Positions 7,081-13,994 of a stretch of DNA of 27,368 nucleotides are shown here, one piece after another (the first letter of the stretch is position 1; each line of letters begins with the position of its first letter). A program made the translations under genes and the position numbers. Source of the stretch: an uncultured Prevotellaceae bacterium (lineage in GTDB: Bacteria; Bacteroidota; Bacteroidia; Bacteroidales; Bacteroidaceae); NCBI GenBank assembly GCA_937900485.1, contig CALCEL010000051.1, positions 1 to 27,368 on the forward strand, written 5' to 3'. The notes beneath the pieces were generated by a model that made no database searches, was not told where the DNA came from, and was given only the letters and a program-made list of their open reading frames with translations.

Positions 7081-8664
7081 CTAATCGAGCGAGACTGAAG
7101 ACGCCACATCCTCAATGACCTTGCACACATTATCATCGATGACGCCTTTTCTAAGCTGTGAGAGCACATCTTCCTCATGAGCGGCTTTCAGTATCTCAAT
7201 AAAACGGTGCTCAAACACGCTCACTTTGTCGAGAGGCACATCACGAAGCAATCCATGCGTACCAACATACAAGATGGCTATCTGCTCCTCCACAGGCATT
7301 GGACTGTACTGCTTCTGTATGAGCAACTGTGAGTTCTTACGTCCCTTGTCTATCGTGAACGCCGTAACGGCATCCATGTCTCCTCCGAACTTTGAGAAAC
7401 TCTCCAGCTCACGATACTGTGCCTGGTCTATCTTTAATGTTCCTGCCACCTTTTTCATGGCCTTCAGCTGTGCGTTACCTCCGACACGGCTCACAGATAT
7501 TCCCACATTGATGGCAGGTCGTACACCTTGGTTGAACAGGTTTGTCTCCAAGAATATCTGTCCGTCGGTGATTGAGATGACATTCGTAGGGATGTACGCA
7601 CTGACGTCTCCCGCCTGAGTCTCAATGATAGGCAGCGCAGTCAGCGAACCACCACCTTTCACGCGTCCTTTCAGACTGTCCGGCAGGTCATTCATCTTCT
7701 CCGCAACTTCCTGCTGAGCGATAATCTTAGCCGACCTCTCCAAAAGCCTTGAGTGAAGGTAGAACACATCACCAGGATATGCCTCACGTCCGGAAGGACG
7801 CTTGAGGATCAGCGACACCTCACGATAAGCTACGGCTTGCTTGGACAAGTCGTCATATACCACCAGAGCATGACGACCTGTGTCTCGGAAATACTCACCT
7901 ATAGCCGCTCCAGCAAAAGGAGCAAAATACTGCATGGCAGCGGGATCTGACGCCGTGGCGCTGACCACCACGGTGTAGTCCATGGCGCCCTTCTGCCTAA
8001 GCGTGTTGACAATTGTAGCCACAGTGGAGCCTTTTTGTCCCACGGCCACGTATATGCAGTAGACAGGCTTTCCTGCCTCATAATTCGCTCTCTGATTGAT
8101 GATTGTGTCGATGGCTATCGCAGTCTTACCTGTCTGACGGTCACCAATGATGAGCTCACGCTGGCCACGGCCTATCGGAATCATTGCGTCAACGGCTTTC
8201 AGCCCTGTCTGCAAAGGCTCATTGACAGGCTGACGATATATGACTCCCGGAGCCTTGCGCTCCAACGGCATGTCAATAAGCTCACCTTCTATGACACCAT
8301 CTCCATCCACAGGTTGTCCCAACGTGTTCACCACACGTCCAATCATACCCTCTCCGACTGGTATGGAGGCTATTCGTCCAGTACGTTTCACCGTGTCACC
8401 TTCCTCCACACTATCGGTTGGACCGAGGAGAACAGCACCCACGTTATCCTCCTCAAGATTCATGACAATAGCCTGCATGCCATTGTCGAACTCAAGCAGC
8501 TCACCCGCCTCGGCGTTACGCAATCCGTAGGCGCGCACTACACCGTCACTGACCTGAAGAATGGTTCCCACCTCGGCTTCAGAGCCTAACGCATCATCAT
8601 TCTCGATGTCAGCCAACTGCTGACGCAGCATCGCTGTCACCTCACTTACTTTTATTTGTTCCAT
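7081..8664 (-). CDS. atpA: F1Fo ATP synthase alpha subunit
   Basis: The non-catalytic nucleotide-binding subunit of the F1 hexamer at the cytoplasmic face of the inner membrane. 527 residues, slightly longer than the usual 500-515. An N-terminal beta-barrel is followed by the nucleotide-binding domain with Walker A GDRQTGKT (residues 174-181), the VYDDLSKQAVAYR segment, and the GISVSRVGGNAQ motif that supplies the arginine reaching into the beta site. The C-terminal helical domain is complete. Its start overlaps the end of atpH by 13 bases, indicating translational coupling; atpG follows after 78 bases. Confidence 0.98.
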   Translation of the reverse strand: MEQIKVSEVTAMLRQQLADIENDDALGSEAEVGTILQVSDGVVRAYGLRNAEAGELLEFDNGMQAIVMNLEEDNVGAVLLGPTDSVEEGDTVKRTGRIASIPVGEGMIGRVVNTLGQPVDGDGVIEGELIDMPLERKAPGVIYRQPVNEPLQTGLKAVDAMIPIGRGQRELIIGDRQTGKTAIAIDTIINQRANYEAGKPVYCIYVAVGQKGSTVATIVNTLRQKGAMDYTVVVSATASDPAAMQYFAPFAGAAIGEYFRDTGRHALVVYDDLSKQAVAYREVSLILKRPSGREAYPGDVFYLHSRLLERSAKIIAQQEVAEKMNDLPDSLKGRVKGGGSLTALPIIETQAGDVSAYIPTNVISITDGQIFLETNLFNQGVRPAINVGISVSRVGGNAQLKAMKKVAGTLKIDQAQYRELESFSKFGGDMDAVTAFTIDKGRKNSQLLIQKQYSPMPVEEQIAILYVGTHGLLRDVPLDKVSVFEHRFIEILKAAHEEDVLSQLRKGVIDDNVCKVIEDVASSVSLD

Positions 8665-9194
8665 AATCTATTTCTGATATTAAACAGCTTAGTCTGATAG
8701 CTGTAATCATAGCGCACGTCACCAACCCGTATCCTGAATCCTCCTATCAGCTCAGGCTTGACAGCAGTAACAAGCTCAACCTCATGCCCAGTCTTCTGAC
8801 TCACCTTCTTGATGACAGCCTGACGCACTTCGTCATCAACGGGCCTGGCTGTCTCAAACACCACCCTGTCAATGCCGTAATGCTCACGATACAGGTCACA
8901 GTATACAAAAATGACAGTACGCATATACGCTTCCCTACCATGCCTGACAACAAGACGCAGAAAACGTACATACAACGACATGTCGTCCTTTTCTCCGCTC
9001 GCCACAGCCAAAAGACTCACCTTCTTCTCTGGTGTGACACGTGGACTGATAAGCACTGACTGAAGCTCAGGCTCCGCCTTCATGGCGTCATGAAGTAGTC
9101 GCAGACAGTCATATACATGCCTGTCCTTGCCCTGCTCCCTCGCCTCGTCAAACAAGGCACGCGCGTACCGTGTTGCTATACTTCCATTCTTCAT
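8652..9194 (-). CDS. atpH: F1Fo ATP synthase delta subunit
   Basis: The delta subunit (OSCP homologue) links the top of F1 to the peripheral stalk b subunits so the hexamer does not turn with the rotor. 180 residues, normal length. The N-terminal IATRYARALFDEA motif is diagnostic, and the C-terminal part has the usual pattern (VKPELIGGFRIRVGD, residues about 144-158). The gene starts 11 bases after atpF and its end overlaps atpA by 13 bases, as expected for stator and F1 genes made together. Confidence 0.97.
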   Translation of the reverse strand: MKNGSIATRYARALFDEAREQGKDRHVYDCLRLLHDAMKAEPELQSVLISPRVTPEKKVSLLAVASGEKDDMSLYVRFLRLVVRHGREAYMRTVIFVYCDLYREHYGIDRVVFETARPVDDEVRQAVIKKVSQKTGHEVELVTAVKPELIGGFRIRVGDVRYDYSYQTKLFNIRNRLWNK

Positions 9195-9205
9195 CCGTAC
9201 GAATG

Positions 9206-9691
9206 CTAAAGTTGATCTATCATCCTCAGAACAGCCTTCTTCTGCTCAGCGTCGTCACTCATCTTCTCACGAATGACACACTCGGCAACCTTGACTGCCA
9301 GCTCGGCAACCTCATCCCGCACGTCTGACAACGCAGCATCTTTAGCGCGCTGAATGGCATCTGCCGACTCACGTGCTATCCTTGATGCCTCAGCTGAAGC
9401 TTGTTCCTGAGCAGCGAGAACGATTTTCGTCCTCTCAGCCATGGCACCAGCCACTATCTCCTGTTGCTGGTTCTTAGCGTCAGCAATCAGACGCTCTCCC
9501 TCCGACTTAATACCCGCCAGCTTGTCGTTAGCCTCACGGGCTGAGAGCAGGGACATCTCGATGTACTCTTTACGCTTGTTCACCATCCCGATTATCACGG
9601 GAAAACCGAACTTCGCCACAACGACAAAAACGACAGCGAAAGAGATCACCATCCAGAAGAGAAGCCCCGGATCCGGCGTAAGTAGTCCCAT
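9206..9691 (-). CDS. atpF: F1Fo ATP synthase b subunit
   Basis: The peripheral-stalk subunit that anchors delta and alpha to the membrane. 161 residues with one N-terminal membrane segment (about 10-32, preceded by the short MGLLTPDPG leader) and then a long charged, alanine-rich helix that forms the dimeric coiled coil. There is a single atpF gene; no b' copy is seen, consistent with a homodimeric stalk. It lies 9 bases after atpE and 11 bases before atpH. Confidence 0.97.
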   Translation of the reverse strand: MGLLTPDPGLLFWMVISFAVVFVVVAKFGFPVIIGMVNKRKEYIEMSLLSAREANDKLAGIKSEGERLIADAKNQQQEIVAGAMAERTKIVLAAQEQASAEASRIARESADAIQRAKDAALSDVRDEVAELAVKVAECVIREKMSDDAEQKKAVLRMIDQL

Positions 9692-9700
9692 ATGAGATAA

Positions 9701-9946
9701 TTATAAAACGATTGCTAATACACAAGCTACAATGGCGAAGAGTCCACATCCCTCAACGAAAGCTGCAGAGAGAATCATCGCTGAACGGATATCACCGGCA
9801 GCACTAGGCTGACGAGCTATAGACTCAACGGTCGCCTTACCAATGTTTCCAATTCCGATACCTGCGCCGATAACTGCTATGCCTGCGCCGATTCCGGCAC
9901 CTAATTTTGCGAGTCCTGCACCCGCTGCGATTGCTTGAAGTAACAT
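9701..9946 (-). CDS. atpE: F1Fo ATP synthase c subunit (rotor ring proteolipid)
   Basis: A hairpin proteolipid whose copies form the rotor ring. 81 residues: two hydrophobic helices (a glycine-rich GAGIGAGIAVIGAGIGIG first helix, and residues about 55-80) joined by the polar loop ARQPSAAGDIR. Glu65 in AAFVEGCGLF is the ion-carrying carboxylate. The Gln, Ser/Thr and Tyr partners seen in sodium-type rings are absent around it, so proton coupling is the likely mode. The gene follows atpB by 45 bases, and atpF starts 9 bases later. Confidence 0.97.
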   Translation of the reverse strand: MLLQAIAAGAGLAKLGAGIGAGIAVIGAGIGIGNIGKATVESIARQPSAAGDIRSAMILSAAFVEGCGLFAIVACVLAIVL

Positions 9947-9991
9947 ATTTTCTTATTTTTAGTTGTTAATATTTTTCATTTATTCGGTTTC

Positions 9992-11002
9992 TCACTCATT
10001 CTGAGCAAGGCCGATGAAACTTGCTGAGAGAAGAGTAAAGACATAAGCCTGCACAAAAGCCACAAGAAGCTCAAGGCAGTTCATAAACATACAAAACAGC
10101 ACACTGACCACCGTCATAGGTAATCCGAGAGCCGCTCCGCTCTGCCATGCTATGAATATTATACATGTGAGAGACAAGATAATGGCATGTCCCGCAAAGA
10201 TGTTGGCAAAGAGACGTATCGTCAGCGAAAACGGCTTCGTGAACACGCCAATGAACTCTATAGCCGGCATTATCGGCAATGGAGCCTTCAGGAACACAGG
10301 CACGTCAGGCCATAAAATCTCTTTGAAGTATTTTTTCGGAGCGAAGAAATTCACCGCTATCCATGTGGCAACAGATAGCGTCATGGTCACTGCGATATTT
10401 CCTGTCAGGTTCGCTCCACCTGGGAACACAGGAATAAGTCCCAATAAGTTACATGTAAGAATGAACAGGAACACCGTACCAAGATACGGGCTGAACTTCT
10501 CATATCCGTGTCCTATATTCGCTTTAGCAATGTCTTTGTCCACGAAGTCAAAGACTGCTTCCATCGCTCCGACAAATCCTCCCGGTGCCTTCTCATAACC
10601 ATTGCGCTTGTACCACACGGTGAGTCCAATAACCACGGCACACAACAAAACACACACGATGAAGAGCTGCAACACATTTTTAGTTATCGATATGTCAAAT
10701 GGACGTTCACCGTTCTCATTCACAATCTTACCGCTCATAGCATCTAAGTGATATCCGGCATACCCACCTCCATTCTTAAGCTTGCTAGAAGAGAACACAG
10801 TGAGTCCCTTATCAATATCATACACAATACACGGAAGGTGAATAACAGCACCATCTGCTATGTGCCACTCATAAGAGTCGCCGAGATGTCCGAAGATGAC
10901 ACCCGGGACATCAAGCTCATTTTTCTCAGGCTTTTCCTCTCCCGCATATGAACACATGGCTACACCTGCGAGAAACATCAGCACACACAGTAATCTTCTC
11001 AT
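9992..11002 (-). CDS. atpB: F1Fo ATP synthase a subunit, with signal peptide and N-terminal extension
   Basis: Forms the proton half-channels beside the c ring. The essential arginine is Arg263 in SLTIRLFANIFAGH, and the C-terminal LLVAFVQAYVFTLL helix is conserved. At 336 residues it is much longer than the 240-270 usual in many bacteria: a signal peptide (about 1-20, ending SYAG) and a periplasmic region of some 90 residues precede the first membrane helix (about 113-130). To my knowledge such extended a subunits are usual in Bacteroidetes. It starts 11 bases after the AtpI-like gene and 45 bases before atpE. Confidence 0.96.
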   Translation of the reverse strand: MRRLLCVLMFLAGVAMCSYAGEEKPEKNELDVPGVIFGHLGDSYEWHIADGAVIHLPCIVYDIDKGLTVFSSSKLKNGGGYAGYHLDAMSGKIVNENGERPFDISITKNVLQLFIVCVLLCAVVIGLTVWYKRNGYEKAPGGFVGAMEAVFDFVDKDIAKANIGHGYEKFSPYLGTVFLFILTCNLLGLIPVFPGGANLTGNIAVTMTLSVATWIAVNFFAPKKYFKEILWPDVPVFLKAPLPIMPAIEFIGVFTKPFSLTIRLFANIFAGHAIILSLTCIIFIAWQSGAALGLPMTVVSVLFCMFMNCLELLVAFVQAYVFTLLSASFIGLAQNE

Positions 11003-11013
11003 ACCAATTTCTT

Positions 11014-11397
11014 TTATCTTTTAGTTATCACGTAGGTTTCCACAGCCAAATTGGCAAGATAGAAAACCACGGCACACGAGGCAAACAACACTTTCTGGGT
11101 TTGTCCATCAGAGAGGAACAAACCGACAAGTATCAGACCAAGTGTCACGATAACCTTCACCAGCTTGCATATCATGTAAATCTTCATCCACTTTCCGCCT
11201 TCCAAAGAAGCTTCGCCCATATGCCCTTCGTACTTACCAGCCACAAACGACATCACCATCTCCATCAGCCAGTAGGCAACAAGTATAAGCGGATAAAGTC
11301 CGAACCAATACTCCGGGAAAAACATCTTACTCGCCATTCCCAACAATATGCCCGCCACACACAACACGGTGGCATAGAACTGCAGTCTTACTCGCAT
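11014..11397 (-). CDS. small membrane protein of the ATP synthase operon (AtpI-like position)
   Basis: 127 residues with four probable membrane segments (about 5-24, 32-53, 73-93 and 101-121) and a charged loop between the second and third (GKYEGHMGEASLEGGKWMK). It sits between atpC and atpB, its start overlapping the atpC end by 10 bases, and ends 11 bases before atpB. In many bacteria AtpI, a small membrane protein that helps assemble the c ring, holds the slot just ahead of atpB, so a similar assembly role is inferred from position and topology. I do not see enough sequence identity to call it atpI outright. Confidence 0.85.
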   Translation of the reverse strand: MRVRLQFYATVLCVAGILLGMASKMFFPEYWFGLYPLILVAYWLMEMVMSFVAGKYEGHMGEASLEGGKWMKIYMICKLVKVIVTLGLILVGLFLSDGQTQKVLFASCAVVFYLANLAVETYVITKR

Positions 11398-11615
11398 ACG
11401 ATTGTAACCTTATTGTCCTCAACCCTTAATATTCCGCCTCCAACGTTCAAGATATCGTCATCGACAGTCACCTCTCCCTCAGACACAGCCGCAATCATTG
11501 GCGCATGGTTCTCCAGAATCTCCATCAGACCGTTAGCTGCGGGAAATTTCACTCTGGACACCTCGCCTTGATACTTCACACCATGTGGGGTAATTATTTT
11601 CAGCAACATACTCAT
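11388..11615 (-). CDS. atpC: F1Fo ATP synthase epsilon subunit, short form
   Basis: Epsilon binds the foot of gamma and contacts the c ring. Only 75 residues: the N-terminal beta-sandwich is present (KIITPHGVKYQGEV, FPAANGLMEILENHAPMI, GGGILRVEDNKVTIV), but the C-terminal two-helix domain of the usual 130-140 residue protein, which inhibits ATP hydrolysis, is absent. The frame ends cleanly with TAA and the next gene overlaps it, so this looks like a natural short form and not a truncation. I prefer ATG at 11615, which overlaps the atpD stop as TGATG; a GTG one codon earlier (11618) is also open. Confidence 0.93.
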   Translation of the reverse strand: MSMLLKIITPHGVKYQGEVSRVKFPAANGLMEILENHAPMIAAVSEGEVTVDDDILNVGGGILRVEDNKVTIVCE

Positions 11616-13120
11616 CACTTAGCTTGTTCTGCGAGTCTCTTTGCTTTCTCGAACGCCTGCTCAATCGTTCCGACATTCAGGAACGCCTGCTCAGGTAAGT
11701 CATCACACTCGCCGTCAAGAATCATTTTGAATCCTTTTATCGTATCCTCAATGCTCACCATCACTCCCGGCACTCCCGTGAACTGTTGGGCGACAGCGAA
11801 TGGCTGAGAGAGGAATCGCTGCACTCGTCGCGCCCTGCTCACTGTTAGTTTATCCTCATCAGACAATTCTTCCATACCGAGGATAGCTATAATATCTTGC
11901 AATTCTTTCTGTCTCTGAAGAATCTGTTTCACTCTCTGAGCAGTCTCATAATGTTCCTCTCCGACAACATTTGGGTCAAGTATACGTGACGTAGAGTCAA
12001 GAGGGTCCACTGCAGGATATATACCAAGCTCAGCAATCTTTCTGTTGAGCACTGTCGTTGCGTCAAGATGTGAGAAAGTCGTTGCCGGTGCCGGGTCTGT
12101 CAAGTCGTCAGCTGGCACATACACAGCCTGCACAGACGTTATTGAACCGTCCTTAGTGGATGTGATACGCTCCTGCATTTTACCCATTTCCGAAGCCAAG
12201 GTTGGCTGATATCCGACTGCTGACGGCATACGTCCGAGCAATGCAGACACCTCTGAGCCCGCCTGAGTAAAGCGGAAGATATTATCAATAAACAGCAAGA
12301 TATCACGTTTCTCACCTGTAGCCTTGCCTGCGTCGCGGAAACTTTCCGCCACAGTCAACCCAGAAAGCGCTACGGACGCACGAGCACCTGGCGGCTCATT
12401 CATCTGTCCGAAAACAAGGCTCACCTGTGACTTTTCCAATTCATCCTTATCAATAAGACTTAAATCCCAATGTCCCTCGTCCATGGCTTTCTTGAATTTC
12501 TCTCCATAACGAATGACACCAGACTCTATCATCTCACGGAGAAGGTCATTACCCTCTCTCGTTCGCTCGCCCACTCCGGTGAACACGGAAAAGCCGTTAC
12601 CTTTCTTGGCAACATTATTGATAAGTTCCTGGATAAGAACTGTCTTACCAACACCTGCACCTCCGAAGAGTCCGATTTTTCCTCCCTTTGCATATGGTTC
12701 GATAAGGTCAATCACCTTAATACCAGTATAAAGAACCTCCTGTGCAGGAGTGAGCTCATCAAACTTGGGAGCCTCACGATGAATCGGCAAGGCACCATCC
12801 CTGGACATAGGTTCCATGCCGTCAATAGGTTCGCCACACACATTCATGAGACGCCCCTTCACTTGTGCGCCCACAGGCATAGTGATTGGTGAACCTTGAG
12901 CCTCCACCACCATTCCTCTGCGGAGACCGTCTGTGCTCTCCATGGCAACGCAACGTACGGTATTCTCTCCGAGGTGCTGCTGCACCTCCGCTATCAACTT
13001 GTGAGCGTCATCTCGCTCAATAACTACTGCCTCATGTATACGTGGGAGATTGTCGGCCGGGAACTGAACGTCAACTACCGGTCCAATGACCTGCGATACC
13101 TTTCCGTCTACCTGTTTCAT
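11615..13120 (-). CDS. atpD: F1Fo ATP synthase beta subunit
   Basis: The catalytic subunit that makes ATP from ADP and phosphate. 501 residues with Walker A GGAGVGKT (153-160), the GERTREGNDL segment, Walker B (ILLFIDNIFRFTQAGSE) and a DELSEED-type loop (EELSDED). Compared with the roughly 460 residues of E. coli beta, it has an insertion between VIRYGEKFKKAMDEG and KSQVSLVFGQMNEPPGAR, which I recall as typical of Bacteroidetes. It is the first gene of the operon, placed away from atpA and atpG as is usual in this phylum, and its stop overlaps the start of atpC. Confidence 0.98.
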   Translation of the reverse strand: MKQVDGKVSQVIGPVVDVQFPADNLPRIHEAVVIERDDAHKLIAEVQQHLGENTVRCVAMESTDGLRRGMVVEAQGSPITMPVGAQVKGRLMNVCGEPIDGMEPMSRDGALPIHREAPKFDELTPAQEVLYTGIKVIDLIEPYAKGGKIGLFGGAGVGKTVLIQELINNVAKKGNGFSVFTGVGERTREGNDLLREMIESGVIRYGEKFKKAMDEGHWDLSLIDKDELEKSQVSLVFGQMNEPPGARASVALSGLTVAESFRDAGKATGEKRDILLFIDNIFRFTQAGSEVSALLGRMPSAVGYQPTLASEMGKMQERITSTKDGSITSVQAVYVPADDLTDPAPATTFSHLDATTVLNRKIAELGIYPAVDPLDSTSRILDPNVVGEEHYETAQRVKQILQRQKELQDIIAILGMEELSDEDKLTVSRARRVQRFLSQPFAVAQQFTGVPGVMVSIEDTIKGFKMILDGECDDLPEQAFLNVGTIEQAFEKAKRLAEQAK

Positions 13121-13149
13121 TTATGTCAGTAAAATTATTATTCCAACTG

Positions 13150-13182
13150 CAAATGTGCGAAATTAATTTCAAACAAAACAAA
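13150..13182 (-). promoter_or_regulatory. candidate promoter of the ATP synthase operon
   Basis: On the minus strand CACATTTG (13157-13150) matches TAnnTTTG at all but one specified base. TTTG (13182-13179) lies 21 bases upstream. The predicted start near 13143 leaves a short leader of about 22 bases before the atpD ATG. The single mismatch makes this a moderate call. Confidence 0.4.
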
Positions 13183-13244
13183 TAAATCTTCATCTTTTTA
13201 CTTATTTAATACATAAAATAAACTTATTTATTGTTATTTTAGAC

Positions 13245-13252
13245 TATCTTTG
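13245..13252 (+). promoter_or_regulatory. candidate -7 element upstream of ruvA
   Basis: TATCTTTG is an exact match to TAnnTTTG, 25 bases upstream of the ruvA ATG. The -33 region around 13221-13227 is AT-rich without a clear TTTG. The 157-base gap between the divergent atpD and ruvA genes thus seems to hold back-to-back promoters. Confidence 0.5.
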
Positions 13253-13277
13253 CGACAACAAAAAAATATAACGACCT

Positions 13278-13892
13278 ATGATTGACTATATACGTGGAAT
13301 CATCGATGAACTGAGTCCGACGACAGCCACTATAGAATGTAACGGAGTTGGCTATTTCTGTAACATTTCTCTTAACACATATACTACCATTCAAGGCAAG
13401 AGTGAGGCACGTCTGTACGTTTACGAGTCAATACGTGAGGACGCCTGGGTCTTGTTTGGTTTCGCCACGAAACAGGAGAGGGCTCTTTTCTTACTTCTTC
13501 TTTCTGTCAGCGGTGTGGGAGGCAACACTGCCCGAACCATACTCAGTTCTTACACACCAGCCGAGTTATGTGACCTTATAATCACAGAGAACGAGAAGAT
13601 GCTTAAGACAGTGAAAGGCCTTGGTTCCAAAACTGCTCAACGAATAATCGTGGAACTGAAAGATAAGGTGGCAGCTCTTGACATACAGGGAGCAGGTACG
13701 ACAGGTCAGTTAAGCAACGACACAGGCATCACAACATCTAACAAACAGGTGCACGACGAAGCCATCGAGGCTCTCAAGATGCTCGGTTTTCCTCCTGCTC
13801 CTGTGACAAAGACCGTCAGAGCTATCCTCAAAGAGAAACCTACGTCTACCGTCGAGAGCGTAATAAAGACCGCATTGAAAATGCTGAAATGA
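13278..13892 (+). CDS. ruvA: Holliday junction branch migration protein RuvA
   Basis: RuvA binds four-way DNA junctions as a tetramer and loads the RuvB motor for branch migration in recombinational repair. 204 residues, the usual length. Domain I is an OB fold (residues 1-63, starting MIDYIRGIIDEL). Domain II holds two helix-hairpin-helix motifs (LSVSGVGGNTARTIL near 75-89 and VKGLGSKTAQRIIVELKDK near 113-131). After a polar linker (about 138-157), domain III (158-204) is the RuvB-contacting bundle. ruvB is not in the window. It is transcribed away from the ATP operon, and sprA follows about 100 bases later, a pairing I recall in many Bacteroidetes. Confidence 0.97.
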   Translation: MIDYIRGIIDELSPTTATIECNGVGYFCNISLNTYTTIQGKSEARLYVYESIREDAWVLFGFATKQERALFLLLLSVSGVGGNTARTILSSYTPAELCDLIITENEKMLKTVKGLGSKTAQRIIVELKDKVAALDIQGAGTTGQLSNDTGITTSNKQVHDEAIEALKMLGFPPAPVTKTVRAILKEKPTSTVESVIKTALKMLK

Positions 13893-13959
13893 CATCACAT
13901 CAGCACACACGGAGCACCCCACCCACGCTTTACTCCTGGATTAGCACAATAATCACTAG

Positions 13960-13987
13960 CTTTTCACGTTATTTTCAGAGTGAAAAG
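13960..13987 (+). promoter_or_regulatory. hairpin covering the possible sprA ribosome binding site
   Basis: CTTTTCAC (13960-13967) and GTGAAAAG (13980-13987) form a perfect 8-bp stem with a 12-base loop. The right arm includes the AAAAGG (13984-13989) that could serve as the ribosome binding site for a GTG start at 13995, so the stem could mask it. It has no T run and is not a typical terminator. If translation starts at the TTG at 14049 this role disappears. Confidence 0.35.
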
Positions 13988-13994
13988 GTAACAT

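Noticed and set aside
8035..8589. 184-codon plus-strand frame opposite atpA
   Set aside because: Shadow of a highly conserved gene; no domain, promoter or partner supports it.
9701..9946. Sodium-type ATP synthase rotor
   Set aside because: Glu65 is present, but the Gln and Ser/Thr/Tyr ligands of sodium-binding c subunits are not.
10948..11571. 207-codon plus-strand frame opposite the AtpI-like gene and atpC
   Set aside because: It spans three operon genes in antisense, is His/Ser/Thr-rich, and has no recognisable signature.
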